A stretch of 6,814 bases of DNA from an uncultured Coriobacteriaceae bacterium (GCA_902767025.1 CACXFZ010000114.1:1-6814); one strand, 5' to 3'; counted from the first letter of the stretch, positions 1 to 6,322 are shown. A program made the numbers and translations. Notes: a model not told the origin generated them from the sequence alone.

Positions 1-1
1 G

Positions 2-310
2 GCATCGTTCTACGTGGCTGGGACGGGCTGGTTCTCGGCCGATCCGGCAGACGTTCTGAAGGCTGTGCTCACCGACAAGCTGGACAAATCCAGCGAGGAA
101 GCACTGAAGAAGAAGGAATACTACTGGGGCAACTGCGACGAAAAGCGCGTGCAGCTCAGCGAAGGCCGCGATATCACGCTGTCGCCTGCGCAGGCGGGCG
201 AAGCGCTGAACATGTTCGGCTACCCCTATGCCGAGGTGGACGGCCAACCCGTGGATTACTACAGCCCCGAGTCGTTCTCCTACACCTACGCGTTCCAGAA
301 GGACAAGTAG
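2..310 (+). CDS. 3' end of an unrecognised protein (5' truncated by window edge)
   Basis: The reading frame is open from base 2 to a TAG at 308-310. It continues upstream of the GTG at 14 (preceding residues read A-S-F-Y), so the true start lies outside the window. About 102 C-terminal residues are visible. They hold a Lys/Glu-rich helical stretch (around LDKSSEEALKKKEYYWGN) and then a Tyr/Pro-rich tail containing MFGYPYAEVDGQPVDYYSPE. I see no membrane segment and no catalytic motif I can name. The gene before ftsZ is often ftsQ or a mur gene, but this tail does not look like FtsQ or a Mur ligase to me. Codon use is GC-rich like the neighbours, so it is probably a genuine native gene. No function is assigned. 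Confidence 0.6.
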   Translation, partial: ASFYVAGTGWFSADPADVLKAVLTDKLDKSSEEALKKKEYYWGNCDEKRVQLSEGRDITLSPAQAGEALNMFGYPYAEVDGQPVDYYSPESFSYTYAFQKDK

Positions 311-422
311 CATTCGCCAAGCGAGACAATTCCTGCCCCGGGGGCTGTGAGCGCTTGCGACTTGACAGCTGCCTGTGGGTATCGCGGAAGCGGGACCATC
401 CCTCCCAGAACCGCCCGCGAAA

Positions 423-455
423 TGCGGGACCGCCATCCTTCTCGGCGGTCCCGCA
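423..455 (+). terminator. Perfect 12-bp hairpin, probable terminator of the upstream gene
   Basis: TGCGGGACCGCC (423-434) and GGCGGTCCCGCA (444-455) are perfect reverse complements separated by a 9-base loop. The stem is very GC-rich. It is not followed by a run of T (next bases are AGCATGTTGAG), so it is not a textbook intrinsic terminator. It lies about 110 bases after the upstream stop codon and about 50 bases before the ftsZ promoter. That position fits a terminator or insulator between transcription units, or an attenuator acting on read-through transcripts. Confidence 0.55.
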
Positions 456-506
456 AGCATGTTGAGCCCCTGAGCAGGTGTTCCCGTGTGAACGGGCGTG
501 GATGCA

Positions 507-535
507 TTTGCAAACACGCACCCTTCGTGTACAAT
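507..535 (+). promoter_or_regulatory. Putative sigma70-type promoter of ftsZ
   Basis: A TACAAT hexamer at 530-535 matches the -10 consensus at 5 of 6 positions. It is preceded at exactly 17 bases by TTTGCA (507-512), a 4-of-6 match to TTGACA; TTGCAA one base later is equally good. The predicted transcript start is near 542, giving a leader of about 68 bases before the ftsZ ATG at 610. The local sequence is AT-richer than its surroundings. This promoter lies inside the in-frame upstream extension of ftsZ that begins at 478, which argues that the extension is not translated. Confidence 0.55.
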
Positions 536-538
536 CAC

Positions 539-560
539 CCCGTGTTCAAGAAAGCACGGG
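539..560 (+). promoter_or_regulatory. Small inverted repeat at the predicted ftsZ transcript start
   Basis: CCCGTG (539-544) pairs with CACGGG (555-560). A T.G wobble and a T-A pair extend this to an 8-bp stem with a 6-base loop. The element starts at or just before the predicted transcript start. It could be a 5'-terminal stem-loop that protects the mRNA, or a DNA operator overlapping the start site. The sequence alone cannot separate these options. Confidence 0.35.
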
Positions 561-609
561 AAACGGAAACAACGTAGCAGAAACGCACGGCTCACCGTTG
601 GAGGAAACA

Positions 610-1728
610 ATGCCTTATAGCTACAACACAGCAGTCGACACGAATCTTGCGGTCATCAAGGTCGTAGGCGTTGGCGGCGGCGGAACGAACGCGGTCAACC
701 GCATGGTCGAATCGGGGATCAAGGGCGTGGAATTCATCGCCATCAACACCGATCACCAGGCGCTTCTTCTGTCGGATGCCGACAGGACCATCCATATCGG
801 CGAAGAGCTCACGCGTGGCCTGGGCGCCGGCGCGAACCCCGAGGTGGGCGCGCAGGCTGCCGAGGAAAGCCGCGCAGAGATCCGCGACGCGCTGGCCGAG
901 GCCGACATGGTCTTCGTCACCGCAGGCGAAGGCGGCGGCACGGGCACGGGCGCGGCTCCGGTCGTGGCCGAGATCGCGCGCGAGGAAATCGGCGCGCTCA
1001 CCGTGGGCATCGTCACCAAGCCGTTCAGCTTCGAAGGCCGCTTGCGCCGCAACCAGGCCGAGCAGGGCATCGATCTGCTGTCCCAGAAGGTCGACACGCT
1101 CATCGTCATCCCCAACGACCGCCTGCTCGAGATCGTCGAGAAGAAGACGAGCATGCTCGATGCCTTCCATATCGCCGACGACACGCTGCGCCAGGGCATC
1201 CAGGGCGTTACCGACCTGATCACGATCCCCGGCCTGATCAACCTCGACTTCGCCGACATCCGCACCGTCATGAAGGACGCGGGCACGGCGATGATGGGCA
1301 TCGGCATCGCCGAGGGCGAAAACCGCGCACTCGACGCCGCCACCCAGGCAACCAATTCCCGCCTGCTCGAATCCAGCATCGCCGGTGCATCGCGCGTGCT
1401 GTTCTCGATCGCCGGCGGCCCCGAGCTCACGCTCAACGAGGTCAACGAGGCGGCCATGGTGGTCGAGCAGTGCGCCGACGACAACGCCAACATCATCTAC
1501 GGCCAGATCATCGACCCGTCGATGGGCGACAAGGTGCGCATCACCGTCATCGCCACCGGCTTCAAGACCGACGGCTCCCGTTCGCGCAGCGACCTGTTCG
1601 CGACCCCGGCTCCGGCCAGCGCCCCCGCTTCGAGTGCGCCGGCCTACGCGGCTCCTGCAGCCAGCACGTCCACGGGACGCTTCGCCGACGAAGACTACAT
1701 CCCCGATTTCCTCAAGCGCCAGAACTAG
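610..1728 (+). CDS. ftsZ: Cell division protein FtsZ
   Basis: Tubulin-like GTPase of 372 residues that polymerises into the cytokinetic Z ring at midcell. The N-terminal Rossmann part shows VGVGGGGTNAVNRM (19-32). The tubulin signature GGGTGTG is at 108-114. The T7 synergy loop NLDFADIRTVM (211-221), with D213 and D216, completes the GTPase site of the adjacent subunit. A short Ala/Pro/Ser linker (about 331-356) leads to the conserved C-terminal peptide DEDYIPDFLKRQN (360-372), which docks membrane anchors such as SepF. I chose ATG 610 because GGAGG (600-604) sits 5 bases upstream, MPYSYNTAVD is a plausible FtsZ N-terminus, and the alternative ATG at 478 lies before the putative promoter. Length and all key residues are normal. 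It is the first gene of the cluster, with pgeF 15 bases downstream. Confidence 0.98.
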   Translation: MPYSYNTAVDTNLAVIKVVGVGGGGTNAVNRMVESGIKGVEFIAINTDHQALLLSDADRTIHIGEELTRGLGAGANPEVGAQAAEESRAEIRDALAEADMVFVTAGEGGGTGTGAAPVVAEIAREEIGALTVGIVTKPFSFEGRLRRNQAEQGIDLLSQKVDTLIVIPNDRLLEIVEKKTSMLDAFHIADDTLRQGIQGVTDLITIPGLINLDFADIRTVMKDAGTAMMGIGIAEGENRALDAATQATNSRLLESSIAGASRVLFSIAGGPELTLNEVNEAAMVVEQCADDNANIIYGQIIDPSMGDKVRITVIATGFKTDGSRSRSDLFATPAPASAPASSAPAYAAPAASTSTGRFADEDYIPDFLKRQN

Positions 1729-1743
1729 TCCGTCTTCACACGC

Positions 1744-2643
1744 ATGACCACGGCCGCAGGACTTCCGCTCCCAAGCTTGTCCCGCGGCCGTTTTGCGTAC
1801 TCGCTCGACGGCGCCGCTGCCGACGGCGGCACCGCGCACGGTACGCTGACCGCCGAAACCGACCAGGCGCTGTTCGATGCGTGCGGCGTGCGCGTGGCGT
1901 TCACCCACAGGACCGGCGGGTTCAGCCCCGAGCCGTGCGCGTCGCTGAACGTGGAACGGGCGAGTGGGGCGCGCGACGTGCAGCTCAACCGCCAGGCGGT
2001 GATGGACGCCTTCGGCTGTGCCGGGGCTCCGCTGCTTTCCCCCAACCAGGTGCATCGCGACACCATCGTGGTGGCACGTGACAACGCACCTGCGGCGATC
2101 GCCGCCGACAACGCGCGCGCCGATGCGGGGTGCGACGCGGTCGTGGCTGCATGCAGGGGAGTGGCGGCGCTTCTGTGCTTCGCCGATTGCCTGCCGCTGG
2201 TGCTGGTGGCGCCGACGGGCCAGTTCGCCGTCGTGCACTGCGGATGGCGCTCGACGGTTGCCCACTTGGCATGCAAGAGCCTTGCCACCCTGTGCGAGCA
2301 GGCTGGTTGCGCGGCCTCGGAGGTCAACGCCTACATCGGCGCGTGCATCCGTCGCGAGTGCTTCGAGGTGGGGCGCGAGGTGGCAGACGAGTTCAGCGCG
2401 GCTTTCGGCATCGAAGACCCCATCGTCCTGCCCGGCAAAAGCGCGGACAAGGCGTATCTGGACCTGGCCCTGGCGGTGTCGCTCGACCTGCAGCGCGCAG
2501 AGCTCGACCCGGCGCGCCTGGCCGACACGGGCCTGTGCACGGTGTGCAACAACGACCTGTTCTACTCGTTTCGCGCCGAAGCGGGCACGTGCGGGCGCCA
2601 TGGCGCCTTCGCCTGGTCGGCAGAGGCGGGCCAAACCATCTAG
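1744..2643 (+). CDS. pgeF: Laccase-domain (YfiH/YlmD, DUF152) purine nucleoside enzyme
   Basis: A 299-residue member of the polyphenol oxidase/YlmD family. Members studied elsewhere are cytoplasmic metalloenzymes reported to act on purine nucleosides (phosphorylase/deaminase activity), or in E. coli to edit peptidoglycan precursors; which applies here is unknown. The three predicted metal ligands are visible: H104 in SPNQVHRD, C149 in CFADCLPL and H165 in VVHCGWRS. Other family blocks are AFTHRTGGFS (52-61), CIRRECFEVG (201-210) and LFYSFRAEAGTCGRHGAFA (272-290). The residue after the conserved GWR is Ser, where many homologues have Gly. The first 45 or so residues are low in conserved motifs, so the exact start is less certain. 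ATG 1744 lacks a clear Shine-Dalgarno and lies 15 bases after ftsZ, suggesting translational coupling. It occupies the position of ylmD in Bacillus. Confidence 0.93.
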   Translation: MTTAAGLPLPSLSRGRFAYSLDGAAADGGTAHGTLTAETDQALFDACGVRVAFTHRTGGFSPEPCASLNVERASGARDVQLNRQAVMDAFGCAGAPLLSPNQVHRDTIVVARDNAPAAIAADNARADAGCDAVVAACRGVAALLCFADCLPLVLVAPTGQFAVVHCGWRSTVAHLACKSLATLCEQAGCAASEVNAYIGACIRRECFEVGREVADEFSAAFGIEDPIVLPGKSADKAYLDLALAVSLDLQRAELDPARLADTGLCTVCNNDLFYSFRAEAGTCGRHGAFAWSAEAGQTI

Positions 2644-2655
2644 CAAGGAGTTCAT

Positions 2656-3342
2656 ATGGCGGTAGCAGAGCAGTACCAGGGCGTGCGCGCATCACTCGAT
2701 GCCGTGTGCGCATCGTGCGGGCGCGACCCCGGCGAGGTTGCGCTGGTGGCGGTGTCGAAGACCACCGACGTGGCGCATGTGGCAGAAGCGATGCAGGCGG
2801 GCGCGACCGACTTCGGCGAAAACCGCCCCGACGAGCTGATGCTCAAGGCGACCTCGCTTCCCGCGGCGCGATGGCACTTCATCGGCAACGTGCAGTCGCG
2901 GCGCATCCCGGACATCGTGGCCCATGCCCAGCTCGTCCATTCCGTCTTCAAGGCCGAGCACCTGCCCAAGATCGACCGTGCGGCCGCGGCGGCGGGCAAG
3001 GTGCAAGACATCCTGATCGAGGTGAACGTGTCGGGCGAGCAGGCCAAGGGCGGCGCGGCCCCCGGCGAGCTCGGCGACCTGCTGGCTCAGGCGGGCGAGC
3101 TGGAGCACGTGCGCGTGCGCGGGCTGATGACCATGGCCCCGCAGGGCGACCTCGACGTGGCGCGGGAGTGCTTCTCGGCGCTTCGGCAGCTGCGCGACCA
3201 GGCGAACGCGGCGCTTCCATCCGGCATGCCGGCCCTGACCGAGCTTTCGATGGGCATGAGCGAGGATTGGGAGGCCGCGGTGGAGGAGGGCGCCACCCTG
3301 GTTCGCATCGGGCGGGCCGTCTTCCAGGAGGGCTTCGAATGA
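2656..3342 (+). CDS. yggS: YggS/YlmE family PLP-binding homeostasis protein
   Basis: A 228-residue single-domain TIM-barrel protein of the PLPBP family. It binds pyridoxal 5'-phosphate and maintains vitamin B6 and amino/keto acid balance; no catalytic activity is established for the family. The PLP lysine is K35 in LVAVSKTT. Further family blocks are FGENR (53-57), WHFIGNVQSRRI (73-84), EVNVSGE (122-128), GLMTM (156-160), LSMGMSEDW (197-205) and the phosphate-binding end TLVRIGRAVF (214-223). AAGGAG (2645-2650) lies 5 bases before the ATG and decides the start. It follows pgeF by 12 bases, matching ylmD-ylmE order in Bacillus and actinobacteria. Length is typical and no key residue is missing. 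Confidence 0.96.
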   Translation: MAVAEQYQGVRASLDAVCASCGRDPGEVALVAVSKTTDVAHVAEAMQAGATDFGENRPDELMLKATSLPAARWHFIGNVQSRRIPDIVAHAQLVHSVFKAEHLPKIDRAAAAAGKVQDILIEVNVSGEQAKGGAAPGELGDLLAQAGELEHVRVRGLMTMAPQGDLDVARECFSALRQLRDQANAALPSGMPALTELSMGMSEDWEAAVEEGATLVRIGRAVFQEGFE

Positions 3343-3398
3343 CGAGTCCGTGGTCATCCTGCGCGAACGTGCGTTTTTCCGTGTGCGAGCAGGACTTT

Positions 3399-3407
3399 TG
3401 GTAGAAT
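3399..3407 (+). promoter_or_regulatory. Putative extended -10 promoter for sepF
   Basis: TGGTAGAAT at 3399-3407 combines a TG extension with a -10 hexamer TAGAAT (5 of 6 matches). No good -35 box stands 16-18 bases upstream, which an extended -10 can tolerate. The predicted transcript start is near 3414, about 50 bases before the sepF ATG. A small inverted repeat, CAAGC (3424-3428) with GCTTG (3436-3440), lies in the leader. The 123-base gap between yggS and sepF is much larger than the other gaps of the cluster, which fits a separate promoter here. Confidence 0.5.
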
Positions 3408-3465
3408 GTCAGGTGCATTCGAGCAAGCCAGGGAAGCTTGAAACCAGATTTGAGATGGAGGAAGC

Positions 3466-4341
3466 ATGTTCGAGGGAATCAAGAGCAAGCTTGGGTTCCA
3501 ATCCGACGAGGATTACGAAGACGAGTTCGAAGACGAATACGATGCGTATTCCGACAACTTCGATGATTTCAGCACCTATGACGACGATGCTGACGAAGAC
3601 GACCAGTACTCGCCCTACGCGCCGGTGACGACGCGCGATTCGTCGGCCCGTTCCTACCGCTCCGGCTACCGCGACGCCGCTCCCACCTACAGCGAGCGCA
3701 GGCGCTCGAGCTCGGCGCCCCTGGTCAGCTACGACGAAGTGCGCGCCAGCACGCAGGTTCCCGAGTCGCTCACACGCGACCCGCTGCCTGCACGGCGCAC
3801 CGGCCTGGGTGCCCGCAATTCGGTGGGGCATGCCAGAGACTACACCCATTCCGGCAACGAGTACGACACGCCCGCCTCGGCGGAGCCCGCATCCAGCCAG
3901 CCGCGCCGCAGCGGCTACGACTCGCTGTTCAGCCGCACCGACGACCAAGCCGCCCCGTCTTCTGCCGAGGGCGGTGCAAACGCCCACGCGCCTGTCACCT
4001 CGCGTCCGGCTGCGGGAGATTCCTACGACCCGTACCGCGCCTACGAAGGTGGCGGTTCCGCCAGCCACAAGCCCACGCGCAACGTGGTTGTCATCTCGCC
4101 GGTGGCCTACGACGAGGTCGAGCACGTGGCGCGCACGCTGCGTGCGGGTGATGTGGTGGTGCTCAGCCTGCGCAACACGAACAGCCAGCTGTCCAAGCGC
4201 ATCCTGGACTTCTCGTTCGGCGTGGCAAGCGCGCTCGACGCCAGCGTCGACTGCATCGCCGACAAGGTGTTTGCCGTCGTGCGCGGCAACCAGCTCACCG
4301 ACGCCGAGCTCATGAAGCTGCGCGGCCAGGGAGTGATCTAG
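3466..4341 (+). CDS. sepF: Cell division protein SepF with a long disordered linker
   Basis: SepF is the FtsZ-binding membrane anchor that links the Z ring to the membrane in many Gram-positives and in actinobacteria without FtsA. The N-terminus MFEGIKSKLGF (1-11) fits a short amphipathic membrane-binding helix. A strongly acidic tract follows (20 Asp/Glu among residues 14-46). Next comes a Tyr-, Arg- and Ser-rich low-complexity linker (about 47-203). The conserved SepF core is at about 205-275, with RNVVVISPVAYDE, DVVVLSLRN and KRILDFSFGVASAL; G252 sits where the family has its conserved dimer-interface glycine. At 291 residues it is much longer than the usual 150-220, and all the excess is linker. 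GGAGG (3457-3461) lies 4 bases before the ATG. proC starts 3 bases after the stop. Confidence 0.95.
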   Translation: MFEGIKSKLGFQSDEDYEDEFEDEYDAYSDNFDDFSTYDDDADEDDQYSPYAPVTTRDSSARSYRSGYRDAAPTYSERRRSSSAPLVSYDEVRASTQVPESLTRDPLPARRTGLGARNSVGHARDYTHSGNEYDTPASAEPASSQPRRSGYDSLFSRTDDQAAPSSAEGGANAHAPVTSRPAAGDSYDPYRAYEGGGSASHKPTRNVVVISPVAYDEVEHVARTLRAGDVVVLSLRNTNSQLSKRILDFSFGVASALDASVDCIADKVFAVVRGNQLTDAELMKLRGQGVI

Positions 4342-4344
4342 CCC

Positions 4345-5196
4345 ATGTCGGCCAGCGAATCGCGCATCGACTTGCACGATGCCTCGATAGCCCTGGTGGG
4401 CGCCGGCCATCTGGGACAGGCCATGCTCGCTGGCTGGCTCGGCGCGACCTCGGGCATTGCCACCCAGCTTTCCGCGCGCAACTTCCAGGTGGTCAACCCC
4501 AGCCAGGGCAAGCGCGAGCTCATCCAGAACATGTACGGCGTCGCCTGCGTGGACCACGTGTCCAAGCTCGAGCCGTGCGACATCGTCGTGATGGCCGTGA
4601 AGCCCCAGGTCCTGCCCCAGGTGCTTGCCGAGATGGGCGGGTTCGCCTGGATGGCGGACGCCCTGGTGGTCAGCGTGGCGGCCGGCGTGACCACGGCGAC
4701 CATCCAGCAGCCCCTTCCCGCGACGACGCGGGTGGTGCGCGCGATGCCCAACGTGCCGTTGCGCGTGTCGCTGGGCGCCACGGGCGTGTGCGCCGGGCAG
4801 AACGTTGCCGACGGCGACGTCGAAACCGTGCGGCAGCTGTTCGCCAGCATCGGCGAGGCGGTCACCGTGCGCGAAGACCAGATGGACGCCGTCACGGCGG
4901 TCAGCGGCAGCGGCCCTGCCTACATCGCGGCCCTGGTGGACGCGATGGCGCAGGCCGGCGTTCAGGCGGGCCTCGACGAAGAGGCGGCGCAGACGCTGGC
5001 GCTCGCCACGGCCGAGGGCACGGCGGTGTACATGAGGTCCTGCGGGCTGTCCGCCCGCGAAACATGCGATCAGATCTGCGTTGCCGGAGGCACGACCGAG
5101 GCGGCGCTCAAGGCAATGGAGGCCGCCGGGTTCACCCAGGCCATGCACGAAGGCGTGCAGGCGGCCGTTGCCCGCTCGAAGGAGTTGGGAGCTTAG
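4345..5196 (+). CDS. proC: Pyrroline-5-carboxylate reductase
   Basis: Catalyses the last step of proline biosynthesis, NAD(P)H-dependent reduction of 1-pyrroline-5-carboxylate, in the cytoplasm. The 283 residues have the usual length. The N-terminal Rossmann fold shows VGAGHLGQAM (18-27) and MAVKPQ (83-88), followed by RAMPN (132-136). The C-terminal dimerisation and substrate domain shows AVSGSGPAYIAAL (185-197) and AGGTTEAALKAM (247-258). The usual SPGGTT block reads VAGGTT here; this stretch varies among family members, so I do not expect loss of function. ATG 4345 lies 3 bases after the sepF stop, with GGGAG inside the sepF end (4329-4333) as a somewhat distant Shine-Dalgarno. Translation is therefore probably coupled to sepF. 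yggT begins at the base after its stop. Confidence 0.96.
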   Translation: MSASESRIDLHDASIALVGAGHLGQAMLAGWLGATSGIATQLSARNFQVVNPSQGKRELIQNMYGVACVDHVSKLEPCDIVVMAVKPQVLPQVLAEMGGFAWMADALVVSVAAGVTTATIQQPLPATTRVVRAMPNVPLRVSLGATGVCAGQNVADGDVETVRQLFASIGEAVTVREDQMDAVTAVSGSGPAYIAALVDAMAQAGVQAGLDEEAAQTLALATAEGTAVYMRSCGLSARETCDQICVAGGTTEAALKAMEAAGFTQAMHEGVQAAVARSKELGA

Positions 5197-5454
5197 ATGA
5201 TTCGTTGGTTGATACTCCAGCTGGGAAACGTCTACTCGCTGATAATCGTCGCGTACTGCATCCTGTCGTGGATCCCCGAGCCGCGCAACGCGGTGTTCGG
5301 CGACATCAAGCGGTTCGTCGCGATGGTCACCGAGCCGTACCTCGGCTTGTTTCGCAAACTCATACCACCTATTGGGGGAGCTATAGATATCACCCCCATT
5401 ATTGCGTTGTTTGTATTACAATTGGTCGTATCATTGGTGGCAAGGCTGTTTTAA
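5197..5454 (+). CDS. yggT: YggT/YlmG family small membrane protein
   Basis: An 85-residue integral membrane protein with two predicted helices, at about 3-25 and 64-85. Between them lies the family signature EPYLGLFRKLIPP (46-58) followed by GGAIDITPII (60-69). The biochemical role is not settled. Homologues sit beside sepF and divIVA in Gram-positives and cyanobacteria and are linked to division, nucleoid or thylakoid organisation, or osmotic tolerance. The ATG directly follows the proC stop, with GGGAG (5187-5191) 5 bases upstream, so expression is coupled to proC. The last third of the gene is AT-richer and uses more A/T-ending codons than the rest of the cluster, perhaps because it carries promoter information for divIVA. 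Confidence 0.93.
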   Translation: MIRWLILQLGNVYSLIIVAYCILSWIPEPRNAVFGDIKRFVAMVTEPYLGLFRKLIPPIGGAIDITPIIALFVLQLVVSLVARLF

Positions 5455-5469
5455 CGGCAAGGCTATAGT
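5407..5469 (+). promoter_or_regulatory. AT-rich segment with weak candidate promoters for divIVA
   Basis: The end of yggT and the 49-base gap to divIVA are unusually AT-rich for this window. Two -10-like hexamers occur: TATCAT (5429-5434), with TTGTTT (5407-5412) 16 bases upstream, and TATAGT (5464-5469), which has no recognisable -35. Either could give divIVA separate transcription; neither is strong by sequence. Confidence 0.3.
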
Positions 5470-5503
5470 GTAAAGGGCGAACTAGAAACGAAGGAGAATC
5501 CCG

Positions 5504-6256
5504 ATGGCACTGACGTCAGCTGATGTTAACAACGTAAGTTTTTCTATCGATCGCAAGGGCTACGATGTAGACGAGGTTGACGTCTTCCTCGAGCGCGTTG
5601 CCAATGAAGTCGATGAAATGAACGCTCTGATCGAGAGCCTGAAGTCGCAACTGAGTGCCGCCGAGAAGATGGCAACTCCTGCAACGAAGGCTGAAGGCGA
5701 GGCCGTTACGCAGGCCGACCTCGAGGCTCGCGACAACCGCATCAAGGAGCTTGAGGCTATCGTTGCCGACCACAAGGCGGAAGACTCCGCTATCGCGCAG
5801 GCGCTTGTGATCGCCCAGCGTTCCGCCGACGAGATTATTGCCAACGCGAACACCGCTGCCGAGAACACCAAGCGCGATGCCGAGGACGAATCCCAGCGTA
5901 TCCTCGACAAGGCAAATGCCGAAAAGCAGCGCGTCTTGGACGAGATCCGCAAGCTCGAAGACGATCGCGAAGACGCACGCGGCCGCTATTCCGATATGCT
6001 CAAGGACTTCATCAACAGCTCCGAGAGCATCCTCAACCAGCTTGGTGCTGGCATGGCCCGCAAGCGTGCACGCGTAACCGACGTTGAAGAGTACGTGGAG
6101 CCGGAAGAGGTTGAGCCTAGCGTGGCCACCTACACCACGCCCACGGTCAATGCTACGGTTGCTGCTCCTGCCGCCGTCACGCCCACCAAGGTCGAGAAAG
6201 ACTTCAGTGGCTTCGGCGACACGGATGATGACATCGACATCGACGACATCGACTAG
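5504..6256 (+). CDS. divIVA: DivIVA-family polar/septal membrane-curvature protein
   Basis: Coiled-coil scaffold that binds negatively curved membrane at septa and poles and recruits division, wall-growth or chromosome-segregation partners. The N-terminal lipid-binding domain is clear: LTSADVNNVSFSIDRKGYD (3-21) then VDEVDVFLERV (22-32). F13 and R17/K18 are placed like the membrane-inserting Phe and basic residue of Bacillus DivIVA. A long Glu/Lys/Ala-rich region with heptad character runs from about 27 to 180, interrupted near 57-70. The C-terminus (about 190-250) is low complexity: acidic, then Ala/Pro/Thr-rich, ending in GFGDTDDDIDIDDID. Length (250) fits the shorter actinobacterial DivIVA proteins. 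AAGGAG (5491-5496) lies 7 bases before the ATG. Codons are more T-ending (GCT, GTT) than in upstream genes, consistent with high expression. It is the last gene before two hairpins. Confidence 0.95.
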   Translation: MALTSADVNNVSFSIDRKGYDVDEVDVFLERVANEVDEMNALIESLKSQLSAAEKMATPATKAEGEAVTQADLEARDNRIKELEAIVADHKAEDSAIAQALVIAQRSADEIIANANTAAENTKRDAEDESQRILDKANAEKQRVLDEIRKLEDDREDARGRYSDMLKDFINSSESILNQLGAGMARKRARVTDVEEYVEPEEVEPSVATYTTPTVNATVAAPAAVTPTKVEKDFSGFGDTDDDIDIDDID

Positions 6257-6283
6257 CTCGTAATCGGGGGCCGATTACGAGCT
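6255..6283 (+). terminator. Perfect 12-bp hairpin overlapping the divIVA stop codon
   Basis: AGCTCGTAATCG (6255-6266) and CGATTACGAGCT (6272-6283) are perfect reverse complements; an added G-C pair leaves a 3-base loop. The left arm includes the last two bases of the divIVA TAG. No T-run follows, so it may be a partial terminator or a 3' mRNA-protecting stem-loop working with the next hairpin. Confidence 0.6.
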
Positions 6284-6322
6284 CGACGCTGCGGGACGCC
6301 CAGCCGCCCATCTAAGCGCTCC

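Noticed and set aside
362..390. Perfect TTGACA -35 box at 362-367
   Set aside because: The bases 16-18 downstream (around 384-390, GCGGAAG) are not a -10 box, so it does not form a convincing promoter.
376..455. T-box-like string TGGGTATCGCGGAAGC followed by a terminator hairpin
   Set aside because: It differs from the T-box core by an extra base and a substitution, there is little room after the upstream gene for a full Stem I, and T-boxes control amino-acid genes rather than ftsZ.
478..609. N-terminal extension of FtsZ starting at ATG 478
   Set aside because: No Shine-Dalgarno at 478, the extension resembles no FtsZ N-terminus, and the likely promoter (507-535) lies inside it. GGAGG before ATG 610 decides the start.
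592..2655. Very long open frame (687 codons) on the minus strand opposite ftsZ and pgeF
   Set aside because: It mirrors high-GC third-position bias of the genuine + strand genes; FtsZ and PgeF are unmistakable on the other strand, and the minus frame shows no recognisable motifs.
3360..3380. Terminator-like CGCG...TGCGTTTTT after yggS
   Set aside because: The possible stem is only about 4 bp with a wobble pair; too weak to call despite the T-run.
3409..5148. Long minus-strand open frame (579 codons) opposite sepF and proC
   Set aside because: His/Arg/Gly-rich translation typical of a GC-rich shadow frame; SepF and ProC motifs on the + strand explain the DNA.
5373..5398. TGGGGG / CCCCCA inverted repeat inside yggT
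   Set aside because: Only 6 bp with a 14-base loop, and it encodes the conserved PPIGGAIDITPI signature, which is sufficient explanation.
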